DNA of 64,000 bases from Flavobacteriales bacterium (GCA_015665275.1 JADFAL010000001.1:1-64000); one strand, 5' to 3'; positions 25,131-34,493 are shown, numbered from the stretch's first letter. Numbers and translations: made by a program. The notes: generated from the sequence alone by a model not told the origin.

Positions 25131-26219
25131 ATGAAATGGGTCTTTGCAACAGTATTTTTTTCGCTTCTTTTCATCGGTACAACATCGTGTGAAACGGAGG
25201 AAAAAGTGGTGGAACAGAAAATCACCGCATCCAACATTGATAGCCTATTGATGGCACATCCAGACAGTGTTTCATTGCTGATTTGGCGCGGAGAATACCG
25301 CTTTAAAGAGCATCTGTATGATTTGGCAATGCAAGATGCTGCCAAGGCATATCGTTTGGATAAACAGAACACGAAAACAAAAATGTTGTTTTCAGACGTT
25401 TTGATTAACAGGGCGGTGCGTTCTCCGCAGGATGTAGCCAATGCACAGGCGATTTATAAGGAGGTTCTCAAGAAGGAGAAGAATAATTTGCGCGCATTAT
25501 TAGGAGTGGCTAAAACATACACCTACCAGCAGGATTTTGAAAAATCGTTCGACTACATCAATAAGGTACTTAGAGCAGATCGAAAGTACAGAGATGCTTA
25601 TGTATTAAAGGGAACCAATTATCTTGCGATGGGGCGTATTGATGACGCGAAATCATCTTATGAAACAGCGGTTTCGTTGGATTCTAAATTTTATGAAGGT
25701 TACTTTTTCCTTGCCAATATTTACGAAGCGGAAGGGAATGACCTGCTAAGTATTCAATACTTCAAAAATGCCTTAGAAATCCGTCCGAGTTCTTCAGAAA
25801 TCCGTTATCGACTGGCAGTTGCACAACAAAGATATGCAGATTCAAAAGATAGCCTTGAAGAGCGTTTGGAAGAGCTTGAGGCTGCACAGGTGCAGTACCG
25901 CGTACTTAGCAAGGACACCATGGATTTTTACGCCAATCGAGGCTATTTCCACCTGGGTTTCATCCAACAGTTTTTACTAGAAGATATAGACAGTGCTGTT
26001 TTCTATTACAACAAAGCGCTTCAAGAAGAACCGCGTCATGTTGAATCTTGGCACAATCTCGGAATATGTTATGACTATGCCGGAAAAAAGACAAAAGCGT
26101 TGGAATCCTTCGCGAAAGCCTTGAATTACAATCCGGGTTATACGATATCGAAAGAACACGCAGACAGTATTCGATTGTTACCCTCTGTCGACAGAAGAGT
26201 TCCGAAATCGAAAGAGTAG
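25131..26219 (+). CDS. TPR-repeat lipoprotein
   Basis: 362 residues from ATG 25131; the upstream in-frame TTG overlaps the promoter and gives a non-signal N-terminus. Lipobox ends at Cys20 (GTTSC). The remainder is about seven tetratricopeptide repeats with the usual pattern of small and aromatic residues (RIDDAKSSYETAVSLD, AVFYYNKALQEEPRH, KALESFAKALNYNPGY). TPR arrays bind other proteins; as an envelope lipoprotein it may scaffold an assembly. Two membrane or surface genes follow in the same direction, the first 15 bp away. Confidence 0.85.
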   Translation: MKWVFATVFFSLLFIGTTSCETEEKVVEQKITASNIDSLLMAHPDSVSLLIWRGEYRFKEHLYDLAMQDAAKAYRLDKQNTKTKMLFSDVLINRAVRSPQDVANAQAIYKEVLKKEKNNLRALLGVAKTYTYQQDFEKSFDYINKVLRADRKYRDAYVLKGTNYLAMGRIDDAKSSYETAVSLDSKFYEGYFFLANIYEAEGNDLLSIQYFKNALEIRPSSSEIRYRLAVAQQRYADSKDSLEERLEELEAAQVQYRVLSKDTMDFYANRGYFHLGFIQQFLLEDIDSAVFYYNKALQEEPRHVESWHNLGICYDYAGKKTKALESFAKALNYNPGYTISKEHADSIRLLPSVDRRVPKSKE

Positions 26220-26234
26220 CGTTAGTAATCTCAG

Positions 26235-26828
26235 ATGCGTATTCAACCGAAATACCTACTTTTTGTTTCCGATGCCATCATTCCTTTGTTAGGACTTTTT
26301 GTATGGAATTGGAGCCTGTACTTTATTCTTCTGTTTTATCTTTTAGACCTTGTGGCTCGCGAGGTGTTAACACATTTCAAAACAAGGGAAATTTATCGTG
26401 CCCAAGGGTTGAAGAACACGCAAAAATGGCAACGAAAAGGCCTACTCAGCGGGATGCTATTTCTTTTCGTAGTTGCTGCTATTCACGTGGCTGTTTGGTG
26501 GATGCAACCAAACATCAACTTCTCGAATGAAATCGTTGCTTTTTGGAAGTACGAGGAGCTTGGAATTCAACAGGGATATATTCTTTTTCCACTCATAATT
26601 TATGCGGCCTATGCGCAATATCGTATGTCTTTTCTAATGCCTGGAAAGGGTAAAACGGTTGTAATGGATTCTCTTTGGAAGCAGCATTTTATAGCGCTAG
26701 GATTAATCTTAGCTGGTGCAGCGCTCGCGGCGATCATCGGGAGTTTTGTTTCGATTCCAGATGAGGTGGCAGTATGTACCATCGTAGTTGCTGCAGGAAC
26801 CTACTGCCTTACACTGGAAAAAAAATAA
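26235..26828 (+). CDS. integral membrane protein of unknown function
   Basis: 197 residues with about five hydrophobic segments (~8-35, 68-90, 110-128, 150-170, 176-192) and short charged loops. The first cytosolic loop is basic (FKTREIYRAQGLKNTQKWQRK). No catalytic motif or family was recognised. Close spacing suggests co-transcription with the TPR lipoprotein gene upstream. Confidence 0.75.
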   Translation: MRIQPKYLLFVSDAIIPLLGLFVWNWSLYFILLFYLLDLVAREVLTHFKTREIYRAQGLKNTQKWQRKGLLSGMLFLFVVAAIHVAVWWMQPNINFSNEIVAFWKYEELGIQQGYILFPLIIYAAYAQYRMSFLMPGKGKTVVMDSLWKQHFIALGLILAGAALAAIIGSFVSIPDEVAVCTIVVAAGTYCLTLEKK

Positions 26829-27043
26829 AGGGCCGCTAAAAAGAACGACCCCTTGCAAAAATTAAGTTGCTACGAACGGGTGGCTTGTAGCTTTCATTTG
26901 ATCATTGATACAACCGTTATTAATCATTGGACACTTGTACTCGACTTATTGCGTATTAGTACGCCTTTTTCAAACGAGGTTTATTCCGGATTTTGTTCAT
27001 GTGCAACCAAATGCGAGTTGTGTGCATTGTATAAATAAAAAAG

Positions 27044-27730
27044 ATGAAGCACCTAATTTTCGCAGCAACACTATTCGTTTCTGCTTCCGTTTCAGCCCAA
27101 ATCAGCGTTGGAGCGAGTGCAGGATACACGCGTGCATGGCAAAACTATGGCGACGTCGTTCTACCCGATGATGCCGTTACCCACATTCATGGATTCAATT
27201 CCGAAGTGCAGGTTTATTACAAACTCAACCGTTTCATATCTGTTGGTGTTGAGCACGGATTTGTGCGACGTGGAGCAGCCTGTGTGCCAGGGTGGAACGG
27301 ATTAATTAATCCAAACCCCATTTTCCCCGGTGATTCCCGTTTTCTTTTAGATTACGTTGAAGCACCGTTAATGATTCAAGGTCACTTTGCTTTACTCAAG
27401 GAGCGTTTTACCATTCAACCGTCTCTAGGATATGGTTGGTCTGTGATGGTAAACGGCCGAGAGGAAGTGGTGAACTTAGAGACTGGAGAAGTGGAAATTA
27501 CACGAGATATGGGAATAGGTGAAGGAACCAATTTATCGCGCTGGGACCATGGGCTTCATGGAAGCTTGAAGTTGGGATGGCAATTCGGAAAGCATGAGAT
27601 TTTTGCGCAATCGAGCTATTATTTTGGGTTGAAAGACGCTGAAGCATGGAACGCATCTAAGAACCGCGCGTTGAATTTCAACTTAGGGTACAGTTTTCAA
27701 TTGAATGGCTGCACCCGTAAGTTGCAATAA
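27044..27730 (+). CDS. outer-membrane beta-barrel protein
   Basis: 228 residues with a signal peptide (~1-18, VSAQ) followed by ISVGASAGYTRAW and alternating strands typical of small porin-like OmpW/PorT-type barrels. The C-terminal strand is ALNFNLGYSFQL, followed by a short basic tail. Ligand unknown. It sits 215 bp after the preceding membrane protein, so it probably has its own promoter. It converges on the type-A-sorted secreted protein. Confidence 0.78.
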   Translation: MKHLIFAATLFVSASVSAQISVGASAGYTRAWQNYGDVVLPDDAVTHIHGFNSEVQVYYKLNRFISVGVEHGFVRRGAACVPGWNGLINPNPIFPGDSRFLLDYVEAPLMIQGHFALLKERFTIQPSLGYGWSVMVNGREEVVNLETGEVEITRDMGIGEGTNLSRWDHGLHGSLKLGWQFGKHEIFAQSSYYFGLKDAEAWNASKNRALNFNLGYSFQLNGCTRKLQ

Positions 27731-27742
27731 GTAGCCTTTTAA

Positions 27743-29629
27743 TTACTCCAGATATACTTGTTCAGTAGTAATATTTCCATGTGCGTCCAACACCTTCACC
27801 AGATAAACACCTGTTCTAGCCTCGGGTTTTAGTAAGATGCTGTTGGATTTGGAAGTGTTCGTGTGAGTCAAAAGGTTCAATCCCATAACATCAAATATTT
27901 CGATGGATTGAATGGATTCCCCCCGAACCCGAACACAGGCACCTTGTTCTGAACTGACATAGCATTCCTGTTCATCACAACCTGCAAAAAGCTTGGGCAA
28001 GTAGTATTCTGTTGCGCCGTCGTAATCGGTTTGACTTAATCTATAGTATACGGGTGCATTGTGACGGGCGTCATCGTAGTAGGTATATTGAATATTCTGG
28101 TTGGAATTACCTGCTCCTGAAATTTTTGCAATTTCTGTAAACTGCGCCCCATCTAGTGATTTGGAAACCGTAAAGAAGTCATTGTTAAATTCGGATGCCG
28201 TTATCCATGCAATTTCGGCTTGACCGTCAATACAACTTACGTCAAAATCGGAGAGCTCAATAGGGAGGATTACGCAAGGAGGGTCCTCATATGTAACGCG
28301 CAAGTTACACTGGGTAGCGCTCATGCGTTTCCAGTTGGTAGAAGGCTCGTTATCAAAAATAATCCCTACCTGATACCAACCGAAGGAATTCACCATGGTC
28401 ATAAGGTCTGTGTAAGCCGATGGTCCTAAATCATACCAGCCATATGTTCCGGTTCCAGTCATGGTGAAGGAACAATACCAACCCGTTGCCTGATCGTTAT
28501 AAACGTTCGTCATAATAGCACCATAAGGTCCCCAAAGATTCGTTCCCGTAGTTGTCATCATGTCAAATGCGTGCACCAACTCGGCAGCAGTACCGCCCAC
28601 GCCATTTACAAATAACTCCATCTCAACAAGATTAACGCAAGCATTTGTTGGTATAGATGAAACACTCCATTTTAACCAAGCTCTGTGTTCTAAGTTACCG
28701 CAACAAACACCAATAAATACAAATCCGGGATTGTCTACAAAATTGTTTTGTGACTGCCAACCGCCAGTATTTCCTGCGGAAGTAATCGTTGGATCAAATG
28801 TAATAGGGAAAGCACGTTCGGGCGCATTTACCCATTCTGAAGAAACCAAGGTTGAAATGTACCAAGCGCCATTATCTTCTTCAACAACAAAGGCAGCATC
28901 GTTGGCAATAGACCCGTTGTTTTCAAGACCGTTTGCGTCATGGACAATAGGCGCTGGAATTAGCAAGCGCGGTGTGTCCGAAGCATCCAGAATAAATATC
29001 CCATGATTGGTTGTTGGGTCGTTTTCTTGAGTTGCTGCACGCAATGTCCATCCTGAAGGCAAGTTTATTCTTTCCCGAAACCCATAATAAATACCACTTC
29101 CTGTTTGCCCGCCTGGCGCATAATGAAGTTTCAGGTCGTTTTTCACTTCTCCATTTGAGATTTGGTATACATCTTCTACACCCGAATTGATATCCGAATA
29201 AACGATGCGTGTGGTGTCGAAATCTGCATCCATCCAATTGTTGAAGTTCTCTAGAACAGTAATACCACCAGAAAACCGCACCAGTTCCTTCTCAAGGGAA
29301 AGTTCAATCAATTGTCCTTCAATTGTGTACTGAATGATTGAGTTTTCGCTCGGGCTTTTCGGAAAAGATGAGGTAAAAACGTTAGTAGAATTGTAAATTG
29401 TAGAAGAGGTAGTTAAAAGGGTTGGATCAATTTCTTCCCAAGTAGAACCATCAAGGTAGTGTACGGGTCCACCGGATATTAAAGACTGTTTTTGTCCATC
29501 AGGTAAGAGGTACGTTTTAGAATACATATCACGCTGGTCTGAAAGCTCAACTGCTGTGAGGTTCTGCGCGAATAGTGTGGGTGCAGCTGGGAGTACCAAC
29601 ATAGCCAAATAGCTAAGTAGATTGTTCAT
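27743..29629 (-). CDS. secreted protein with T9SS type-A sorting domain
   Basis: 628 residues, signal peptide ~1-21 (LFAQ). The N-terminal half has a YLDGSTWEEID segment that recalls the pre-domain of large Rhs-like or wall-associated secreted proteins. Residues ~305-450 look like a DNRLRE/TGF-propeptide-like beta domain (AWLKWSVSSIPTNACV, AELVHAF, WYDLGPSAYTD). A Fn3-like unit (ELSDFDVSCIDGQAEIAW) and the C-terminal sorting domain (IEIFDVMGLNLL, GVYLVKVLDAHG) end the protein. It should be exported by Sec, then T9SS, to the surface; no catalytic motif was found. A striking palindrome lies over its promoter. Confidence 0.85.
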   Translation of the reverse strand: MNNLLSYLAMLVLPAAPTLFAQNLTAVELSDQRDMYSKTYLLPDGQKQSLISGGPVHYLDGSTWEEIDPTLLTTSSTIYNSTNVFTSSFPKSPSENSIIQYTIEGQLIELSLEKELVRFSGGITVLENFNNWMDADFDTTRIVYSDINSGVEDVYQISNGEVKNDLKLHYAPGGQTGSGIYYGFRERINLPSGWTLRAATQENDPTTNHGIFILDASDTPRLLIPAPIVHDANGLENNGSIANDAAFVVEEDNGAWYISTLVSSEWVNAPERAFPITFDPTITSAGNTGGWQSQNNFVDNPGFVFIGVCCGNLEHRAWLKWSVSSIPTNACVNLVEMELFVNGVGGTAAELVHAFDMMTTTGTNLWGPYGAIMTNVYNDQATGWYCSFTMTGTGTYGWYDLGPSAYTDLMTMVNSFGWYQVGIIFDNEPSTNWKRMSATQCNLRVTYEDPPCVILPIELSDFDVSCIDGQAEIAWITASEFNNDFFTVSKSLDGAQFTEIAKISGAGNSNQNIQYTYYDDARHNAPVYYRLSQTDYDGATEYYLPKLFAGCDEQECYVSSEQGACVRVRGESIQSIEIFDVMGLNLLTHTNTSKSNSILLKPEARTGVYLVKVLDAHGNITTEQVYLE

Positions 29630-29648
29630 TAGTCGTGTAGTTTGATGG

Positions 29649-29692
29649 CAAAAGTACGCCCAACTAACCCTTTTAGCAACCTAAAAGGGTTA
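29649..29692 (-). promoter_or_regulatory. promoter with perfect 12-bp palindrome centred on the -33 element
   Basis: On the minus strand TACTTTTG (29649-29656) is the -7 box. Twenty bases upstream, TTG (29677-29679) lies in the four-base loop of a perfect inverted repeat with arms TAACCCTTTTAG (29665-29676 and 29681-29692 on the plus strand). A dimeric regulator bound there would cover the -33 region of the 628-residue secreted protein gene. Alternatively the palindrome forms an RNA hairpin for read-through from the flippase-like gene. Confidence 0.5.
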
Positions 29693-29810
29693 ATAATTTA
29701 ACAAAACACGGGAAAACCTCACTACGAGAGAGTCTACTAAGGGCAAGAAAGCTCTGGAGCCTGTGTAAACATACCCATATAGAGCCCCTTTCTGCATAAC
29801 CTTCACAAAA

Positions 29811-30977
29811 TCAACGCTTTGTTCTTCTAATCCAAGCAGGAAGCAAAATTGAACCGAGAACCAGGTAGGGGAAATAAGAGATCAATCGCCAAATCAGAGC
29901 AAGAACGCCCAATAATAGAGTAGAGGTAGTGAAGGTGGAAAGGAGCTCGCCAAAAGCAAACTCGGCAACACCGCTTCCTCCAGGGGTAGGGCTTACGAGC
30001 ATAAAGAGCCACAGGACTAATTGTTGGCCCAAGACCTTAATGTTGTCTATAAACCCGAGGTATAAGAACGCGTTGAGTACTGCGTTGATTACAAGGTATC
30101 GCGACATCCAGCTTCCAAAGGTGCTCAAGAACACTTTCAACCAAAACGAGCGCGGCTCTTTCTTAAACTCTTTTGCTGCCGTTTCAATGTCTTTTCCCCA
30201 CTCTTTTCCAATAAATTTCCATCGCCGAATAAGCGGCAAACTGAAAATTGCAAGCAGGAATCGGGTGGCTAGCTTTGGGTACCAGAAAAGGGTGAGATAC
30301 AGCAAGAGGCAGACACTAAAAATAATACCGCAACCTATCCAGAACCACCACATCAGTGGAAGTGAACCGTCAACTCCCTGGGGGAATAAATCAGAATGGC
30401 CGACGAACAGAAATACGAGCGGAATCATTATTACGAAGAAGAGATTGTCCATAAAGGCAGTAATGATGATAATGGCCGTGGCTTTGCCAAAAGGAATGGT
30501 TTCCCGGTTCAGAATAAACATCGCTACCGCAGCCCCACCAACCACGCCGGGAGATAGAGCAGAGGCAAACTCCCAAATCATAATCACGTAAAATGCCGCC
30601 TTCCAACTGAGTTTGTTCTTCGTTAAAATTCGGATCCGCAGCATGTAAAAGAAATCCCGACCTGCAGTAAATACTACCGCTCCAAGAAGCCAAGCAACGA
30701 CACCCCAATTCCAGTCGACATCGCCCAGAACTGTTCCAAAGGTTTGTTCGCTATACGACCCGTTTTGAGATTTTTTGAATTCTTCTGGATCGTGAAAATC
30801 GACCTTCCCGTCGTTATTACTATCTACCCATTCATGCGTTCCGGCGCCATCTTTCACTTTGATGAATTGAGTCTCCGATACGCTGCGATAGATCATCCAT
30901 CCTGATATCAACAAACCTATAGCCATCGCAGCAAACAAGCGCCACCCACTAAAAAGTTTGCTGATCGGGTTATTCAT
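29811..30977 (-). CDS. flippase-like (LPG synthase TM domain) membrane protein with EF-hand-like insertion
   Basis: 388 residues. One N-terminal membrane helix (~13-31) is followed by a ~45-residue extracytoplasmic stretch. That stretch carries a canonical 12-residue EF-hand/dockerin-type loop at 52-63 (Asp52, Asn54, Asp56, Lys58, Asp60, Asp63). After it come about seven further helices of the LPG_synthase_TM/UPF0104 type, with LSPGVVGGAAVAMFI and SPTPGGSGVAEFAFG motifs typical of that family. Family members move or modify lipid-linked substrates. It overlaps the preceding lipoprotein gene by 8 bp, so they are probably one operon. Confidence 0.87.
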   Translation of the reverse strand: MNNPISKLFSGWRLFAAMAIGLLISGWMIYRSVSETQFIKVKDGAGTHEWVDSNNDGKVDFHDPEEFKKSQNGSYSEQTFGTVLGDVDWNWGVVAWLLGAVVFTAGRDFFYMLRIRILTKNKLSWKAAFYVIMIWEFASALSPGVVGGAAVAMFILNRETIPFGKATAIIIITAFMDNLFFVIMIPLVFLFVGHSDLFPQGVDGSLPLMWWFWIGCGIIFSVCLLLYLTLFWYPKLATRFLLAIFSLPLIRRWKFIGKEWGKDIETAAKEFKKEPRSFWLKVFLSTFGSWMSRYLVINAVLNAFLYLGFIDNIKVLGQQLVLWLFMLVSPTPGGSGVAEFAFGELLSTFTTSTLLLGVLALIWRLISYFPYLVLGSILLPAWIRRTKR

Positions 30978-32547
30978 TTTCCGATGGATTTAATGTGATC
31001 TCCACCTCCCAATTGGCTCTAACTTTTACTTCTTTCGAATAAGAATCAACCCGTTCTGGCTGCGTAAGTGTTTCTAGGTTTCCAATATCCCACAATCCAT
31101 TTCCGTTATCGTCTCGAATGACACGAAAGGTATACGATCCGGGTTTGAGTAGCTCAAGTTTTAGAACTTGTGTGGGATCTTCAATGATCATTTTCTTATC
31201 AATGCTGCTTCCCTTCAGCATTTCTAAAACGATGGGAGAAGTATATCCCGACAGGTTGATATTGAGCACTCCGTAATCATCTTCGGAGTTCATACTCACG
31301 GTTTCTTTGAAAGCCTTTGAATTTCCGAACGGCGTTTGAATAGCTCCTTTTTTGAAGGTCAGTTGTACTTTTCCCTTCACGCTTTCATCCATCTTCAAAA
31401 ACAGTTGATGGTCGTTAAGAAGAATATCATAACTCGTGATAATCATGGAATCTTCTGTTTGCATCAGCTCGATGAGTGTGTCTTGCCATCCTGAAACTTG
31501 CCCGTACAATTCGTACTTCAGCGTATCTCCCGGAGCAATAACTGTTTCATGCAAGGATTTCATAACAATGGGCCCTTCTCGTTCCTTGTTACGAAATCGA
31601 TAACTCAAAGTATCTATCACATCTGTACTGTCTGTAATATGTGTGATTTCAACCTCGGTAATGTTTTCTCCCATTGTGTCTGGGCTTACCACATAATAGG
31701 TTCCCTTTTTTTCATCGCTGAGAAATGAGGCTTCTTTTTCATTCACTTTTGCATTTTTCAACCCATAATAACGAATGTCAGCTGTAGCTTCTAACTCGAA
31801 AGTTGCCGGAGGAATGAAGGATTTAACTTTGTATCGCTGATTTGGAAAAGGCGCATACGTCCGGATGGGAATAGAATCAAAATAGTTGGTGTCCACGGTA
31901 ATGGTTCCACTTTCAGTAAATCCTACGCGTTCGTCGTCTTGGGGTTCGAGATCTAGGTTTTTATCTTCAAATGCTCGGATTGTATAGTTCCCAGGAGTTA
32001 AATAGTTCAATTTTGCCACCCCTCGGTCCGACCGAGCCAGGCTTTTCAAGCGATTGCTTTCGGGATCGAAAAGTGCCACTGTAAGATCAGATATAGGTTC
32101 TCCGGTGAATGCATCCACCACACCAACCGTATAGGAGGTAGTATCTAAAACGGCTCCGGTAGAAAAGACCAATTGCAAAGTGGTATCGTTTCCTTGGTTC
32201 AAATCTTTTACGGTTCCGTTGAGATAAATGGCGTATGTCGTATTCGCTTCCAATGTGTCTTCCCAAGACAAATACAGGGTTTTACGCTTCATTTCAGCGA
32301 TCACCGTTGCGTGCGGAGGAACCATACGTATGGTCTGAGCAGGGTTGTTCAATTGAAAATATTCATCGAAAGGGATCACAAAGGTATTCCCCGTGTAATT
32401 GGTGGTTGCGTTTTGTGGTTCCATGAGCTCTTCCATAGGCTTTGGGGCAAACTCATCCTCTGGACCCCCTGTAATGGAGCCCACTTGAGCGCAACTACTC
32501 AACAAAGCAAGTAGGAGGATTACATAATACTTACCAGCCATTCGCAA
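30970..32547 (-). CDS. Ig-like (Big_5/SbsA type) lipoprotein
   Basis: 525 residues; lipobox ends at Cys19 (LLSSC) using the first ATG, or Cys17 if translation starts at MAGKYY. Its first domain matches the SbsA-type Ig-like module common in Bacteroidota (ITGGPEDEFAPKP, FDEYFQLNNP, LEANTTYAIYLNG). Next is a carboxypeptidase-regulatory-like unit (VVDAFTGEPISDLTVALFD). The C-terminus repeats a SYTFRVIRDDNGNGLWD motif often seen in this family. Probably a surface lipoprotein of unknown role. It overlaps fRMsr upstream and the flippase-like gene downstream. Confidence 0.83.
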   Translation of the reverse strand: MRMAGKYYVILLLALLSSCAQVGSITGGPEDEFAPKPMEELMEPQNATTNYTGNTFVIPFDEYFQLNNPAQTIRMVPPHATVIAEMKRKTLYLSWEDTLEANTTYAIYLNGTVKDLNQGNDTTLQLVFSTGAVLDTTSYTVGVVDAFTGEPISDLTVALFDPESNRLKSLARSDRGVAKLNYLTPGNYTIRAFEDKNLDLEPQDDERVGFTESGTITVDTNYFDSIPIRTYAPFPNQRYKVKSFIPPATFELEATADIRYYGLKNAKVNEKEASFLSDEKKGTYYVVSPDTMGENITEVEITHITDSTDVIDTLSYRFRNKEREGPIVMKSLHETVIAPGDTLKYELYGQVSGWQDTLIELMQTEDSMIITSYDILLNDHQLFLKMDESVKGKVQLTFKKGAIQTPFGNSKAFKETVSMNSEDDYGVLNINLSGYTSPIVLEMLKGSSIDKKMIIEDPTQVLKLELLKPGSYTFRVIRDDNGNGLWDIGNLETLTQPERVDSYSKEVKVRANWEVEITLNPSENE

Positions 32548-32999
32548 ATTTGATTCAGATAAATGGAGTCGACACCATCAAAATTTCCCAGTTGATCGCT
32601 GTCAACATCCAATACTGCGACCACTTGGCATTCCTTTACCAAAGGCACAACGATTTCACTTTTAGAGGAACTACTGCAGAAGATGTGTCCCGGAAACTGT
32701 TCTACGTCGTCTACAATTACGGTGTCTTTGCGCTCCCAAGCAGTCCCGCATACACCCTTTCCGAATTGAATGCGCGTACATGCTACTGGTCCTTGAAATG
32801 GACCGAGCACTAACTCGTCTTCTTTCACATTGTAGAATCCAACCCAAAGAAAACCAAAAGCTTCCTTGAGCGCTGCAGCAACGTTTGCCTGATTGGCTAC
32901 CCCGTCTTTTTCGTCACCGATTAGTGCTTTAATTTGAGGAATCAATCCTTCGTATTTTGTGCTTTTATCGCCTTCGATTAGTACTAAATCCTCCGCCAT
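32520..32999 (-). CDS. msrC: free methionine-(R)-sulfoxide reductase (GAF fold)
   Basis: 159-residue single GAF-domain enzyme that reduces free L-methionine-(R)-S-oxide with thioredoxin. The three fRMsr cysteines are Cys74, Cys84 and Cys108, with exactly the 10- and 24-residue spacing of E. coli Cys84/94/118, inside ACTRIQFGKGVCGTAWE and FPGHIFCSS. This makes an active reductase more likely than a signalling GAF domain. The gene overlaps the downstream lipoprotein gene by up to 28 bp. Confidence 0.92.
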   Translation of the reverse strand: MAEDLVLIEGDKSTKYEGLIPQIKALIGDEKDGVANQANVAAALKEAFGFLWVGFYNVKEDELVLGPFQGPVACTRIQFGKGVCGTAWERKDTVIVDDVEQFPGHIFCSSSSKSEIVVPLVKECQVVAVLDVDSDQLGNFDGVDSIYLNQICEWLVSIM

Positions 33000-33113
33000 A
33001 TCTGGGTTTTATACAAAAGTGCTTTTTTTATGGTGAATCTGCAATTTTTGACTAACTTGAATAGAGTAACCTATTATTTACTTAGCAATTAACGCTATTG
33101 AAACCAAAAAAGT

Positions 33114-33836
33114 ATGTTAGAAAAAGTGCCGTTGGAGAAGGTGTTGTTTTTGGATATCGAAACAGTACCTCAAGTGTATGACTACAAAGATGTAGAAGGA
33201 AAAGCCAAAGAGTTGTTCGAAGCCAAAACGCGTTGGCAACTCAAGGATGATAAGACGTATGACGACCTGTACGAAGAGCGTGCGGGAATCTTCGCGGAGT
33301 TCGGAAAAATTGTGTGTATCTCAGTTGGATACATCAACAACACGAGTACGGGAAGGCAAATCCGATTGAAGTCGTTCTACCATGATGATGAGGAAACCTT
33401 GCTGAAGCAATTCAAAGGATTACTAGACGAACATTACAATACGCCGTATCACATTTTATGCGGACACAACGCGAAGGAATTTGATTTTCCTTATATCTGT
33501 CGCCGTATGTTGATCAACGGTTTACGTTTGCCAAGTACGCTAGACATTGCCGGAAAGAAACCGTGGGAAATTAGTCACCTGGACACCATGGAACTTTGGA
33601 AGTTTGGGGACTTTAAGGCGTATACCTCATTGGCTTTGTTGTGTCATGCGTTCAATATTCCTACTCCCAAAGATGATATTTCTGGAGCTGACGTTGCTCG
33701 GGTGTATTACGAAGAAAACGATCTGGAGCGCATCAAAGTTTATTGTGAAAAAGATGTTGTTGCATTGATGCAGCTGTTCTTGCGCATGAAAGGAGATGCC
33801 TTGGTGGATGAAGGGGAGATTTATTATAGTGCGTAA
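33114..33836 (+). CDS. DEDDy 3'-5' exonuclease, PolB-exonuclease-like
   Basis: 240 residues of the predicted PolB-like exonuclease family (DNA_pol_B_exo2). ExoI motif FLDIET near residue 15, ExoII GHNAKEFDFPYICRR, and ExoIII YCEKDVVAL with the Tyr-x3-Asp spacing of DEDDy nucleases are all present. It is probably a cytosolic proofreading- or repair-type nuclease acting on DNA or RNA; no polymerase domain is attached. It is convergent with the next gene, with the stop codons adjacent. Confidence 0.9.
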   Translation: MLEKVPLEKVLFLDIETVPQVYDYKDVEGKAKELFEAKTRWQLKDDKTYDDLYEERAGIFAEFGKIVCISVGYINNTSTGRQIRLKSFYHDDEETLLKQFKGLLDEHYNTPYHILCGHNAKEFDFPYICRRMLINGLRLPSTLDIAGKKPWEISHLDTMELWKFGDFKAYTSLALLCHAFNIPTPKDDISGADVARVYYEENDLERIKVYCEKDVVALMQLFLRMKGDALVDEGEIYYSA

Positions 33837-34493
33837 TCAATCTTCTGAGAACGTAAGAATGAAGTGTTTGACCGGTAAAACGACTGATTTGTGGTTTTTA
33901 TCCCGGTAGTAGGCATAGTACACGCAGTAGAGTTTTTCAACTGAAATACTATTTACTTCATGCGTGGCTCTCAAAGTATCATCAATAAACGAAATACGTT
34001 CAATCGTGCGTATGCCCACCATGCTGCCTTCAGAGGTAATTATTTGGTCAAAATCACAAGAGCTTCGCGACATTAATAAACCCCAATAGTTATTACCAGT
34101 GCTTTTTACAAAAAGAGAACGATTCTTATTGTCGTTATAATCTGACATACCCTCAATGGGGCTAAGACTGGGAATTTCATCTTCAGAAGCGCCATTTAGG
34201 GCCAATTGATAAGAAGCCGAATCGGTGGAGGTGTTCAAAACCAAACCGCTCGAGTCTTCAATTGCAATTCGAAATTCAAAAGGTTTTTTCTGCAGTTGAA
34301 TGGTATCTGAAGTCGCAGAGATTAGTTTACCGTCCTGATATACATCAATGTGCAGATCCTCAATTTGAGAAAAAGAAAGAAAGGGGCTAAAAATGAGAAC
34401 AGTAAAAAGAGAGATTTCAATAGAATAAAGGTTTGTGCTTTGTGAGGCGAAAATAGTAAATATGCTAAAGTAATCGGATTGATTGTGAAACAA
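33837..34493 (-). CDS. secreted protein of unknown function, start uncertain
   Basis: 218 residues as read from the only upstream ATG. A hydrophobic signal-like stretch (SLFTVLIFSPFLSFSQ) ends near residue 43, unusually far from that ATG. The true start may therefore be a non-ATG codon near residue 22, or the gene may have lost its original start. The mature part is beta-rich with no recognised domain. It shares a short intergenic region with the divergent subtilisin-like protease gene. Confidence 0.6.
   Translation of the reverse strand: MFHNQSDYFSIFTIFASQSTNLYSIEISLFTVLIFSPFLSFSQIEDLHIDVYQDGKLISATSDTIQLQKKPFEFRIAIEDSSGLVLNTSTDSASYQLALNGASEDEIPSLSPIEGMSDYNDNKNRSLFVKSTGNNYWGLLMSRSSCDFDQIITSEGSMVGIRTIERISFIDDTLRATHEVNSISVEKLYCVYYAYYRDKNHKSVVLPVKHFILTFSED

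Noticed and set aside
26829-26861. Terminator after the 197-residue membrane protein
   Set aside because: AAGGG...CCCTT pairs over only five bases, with mismatches next to it; too weak to report as a feature.
26853-27171. Short plus-strand ORFs before the outer-membrane barrel gene
   Set aside because: No ribosome site, no domain; they run across the intergenic gap and into the next gene in another frame.
29929-30591. 220-residue plus-strand ORF inside the flippase-like gene
   Set aside because: Antisense shadow; the minus-strand frame has a full membrane topology and family motifs.
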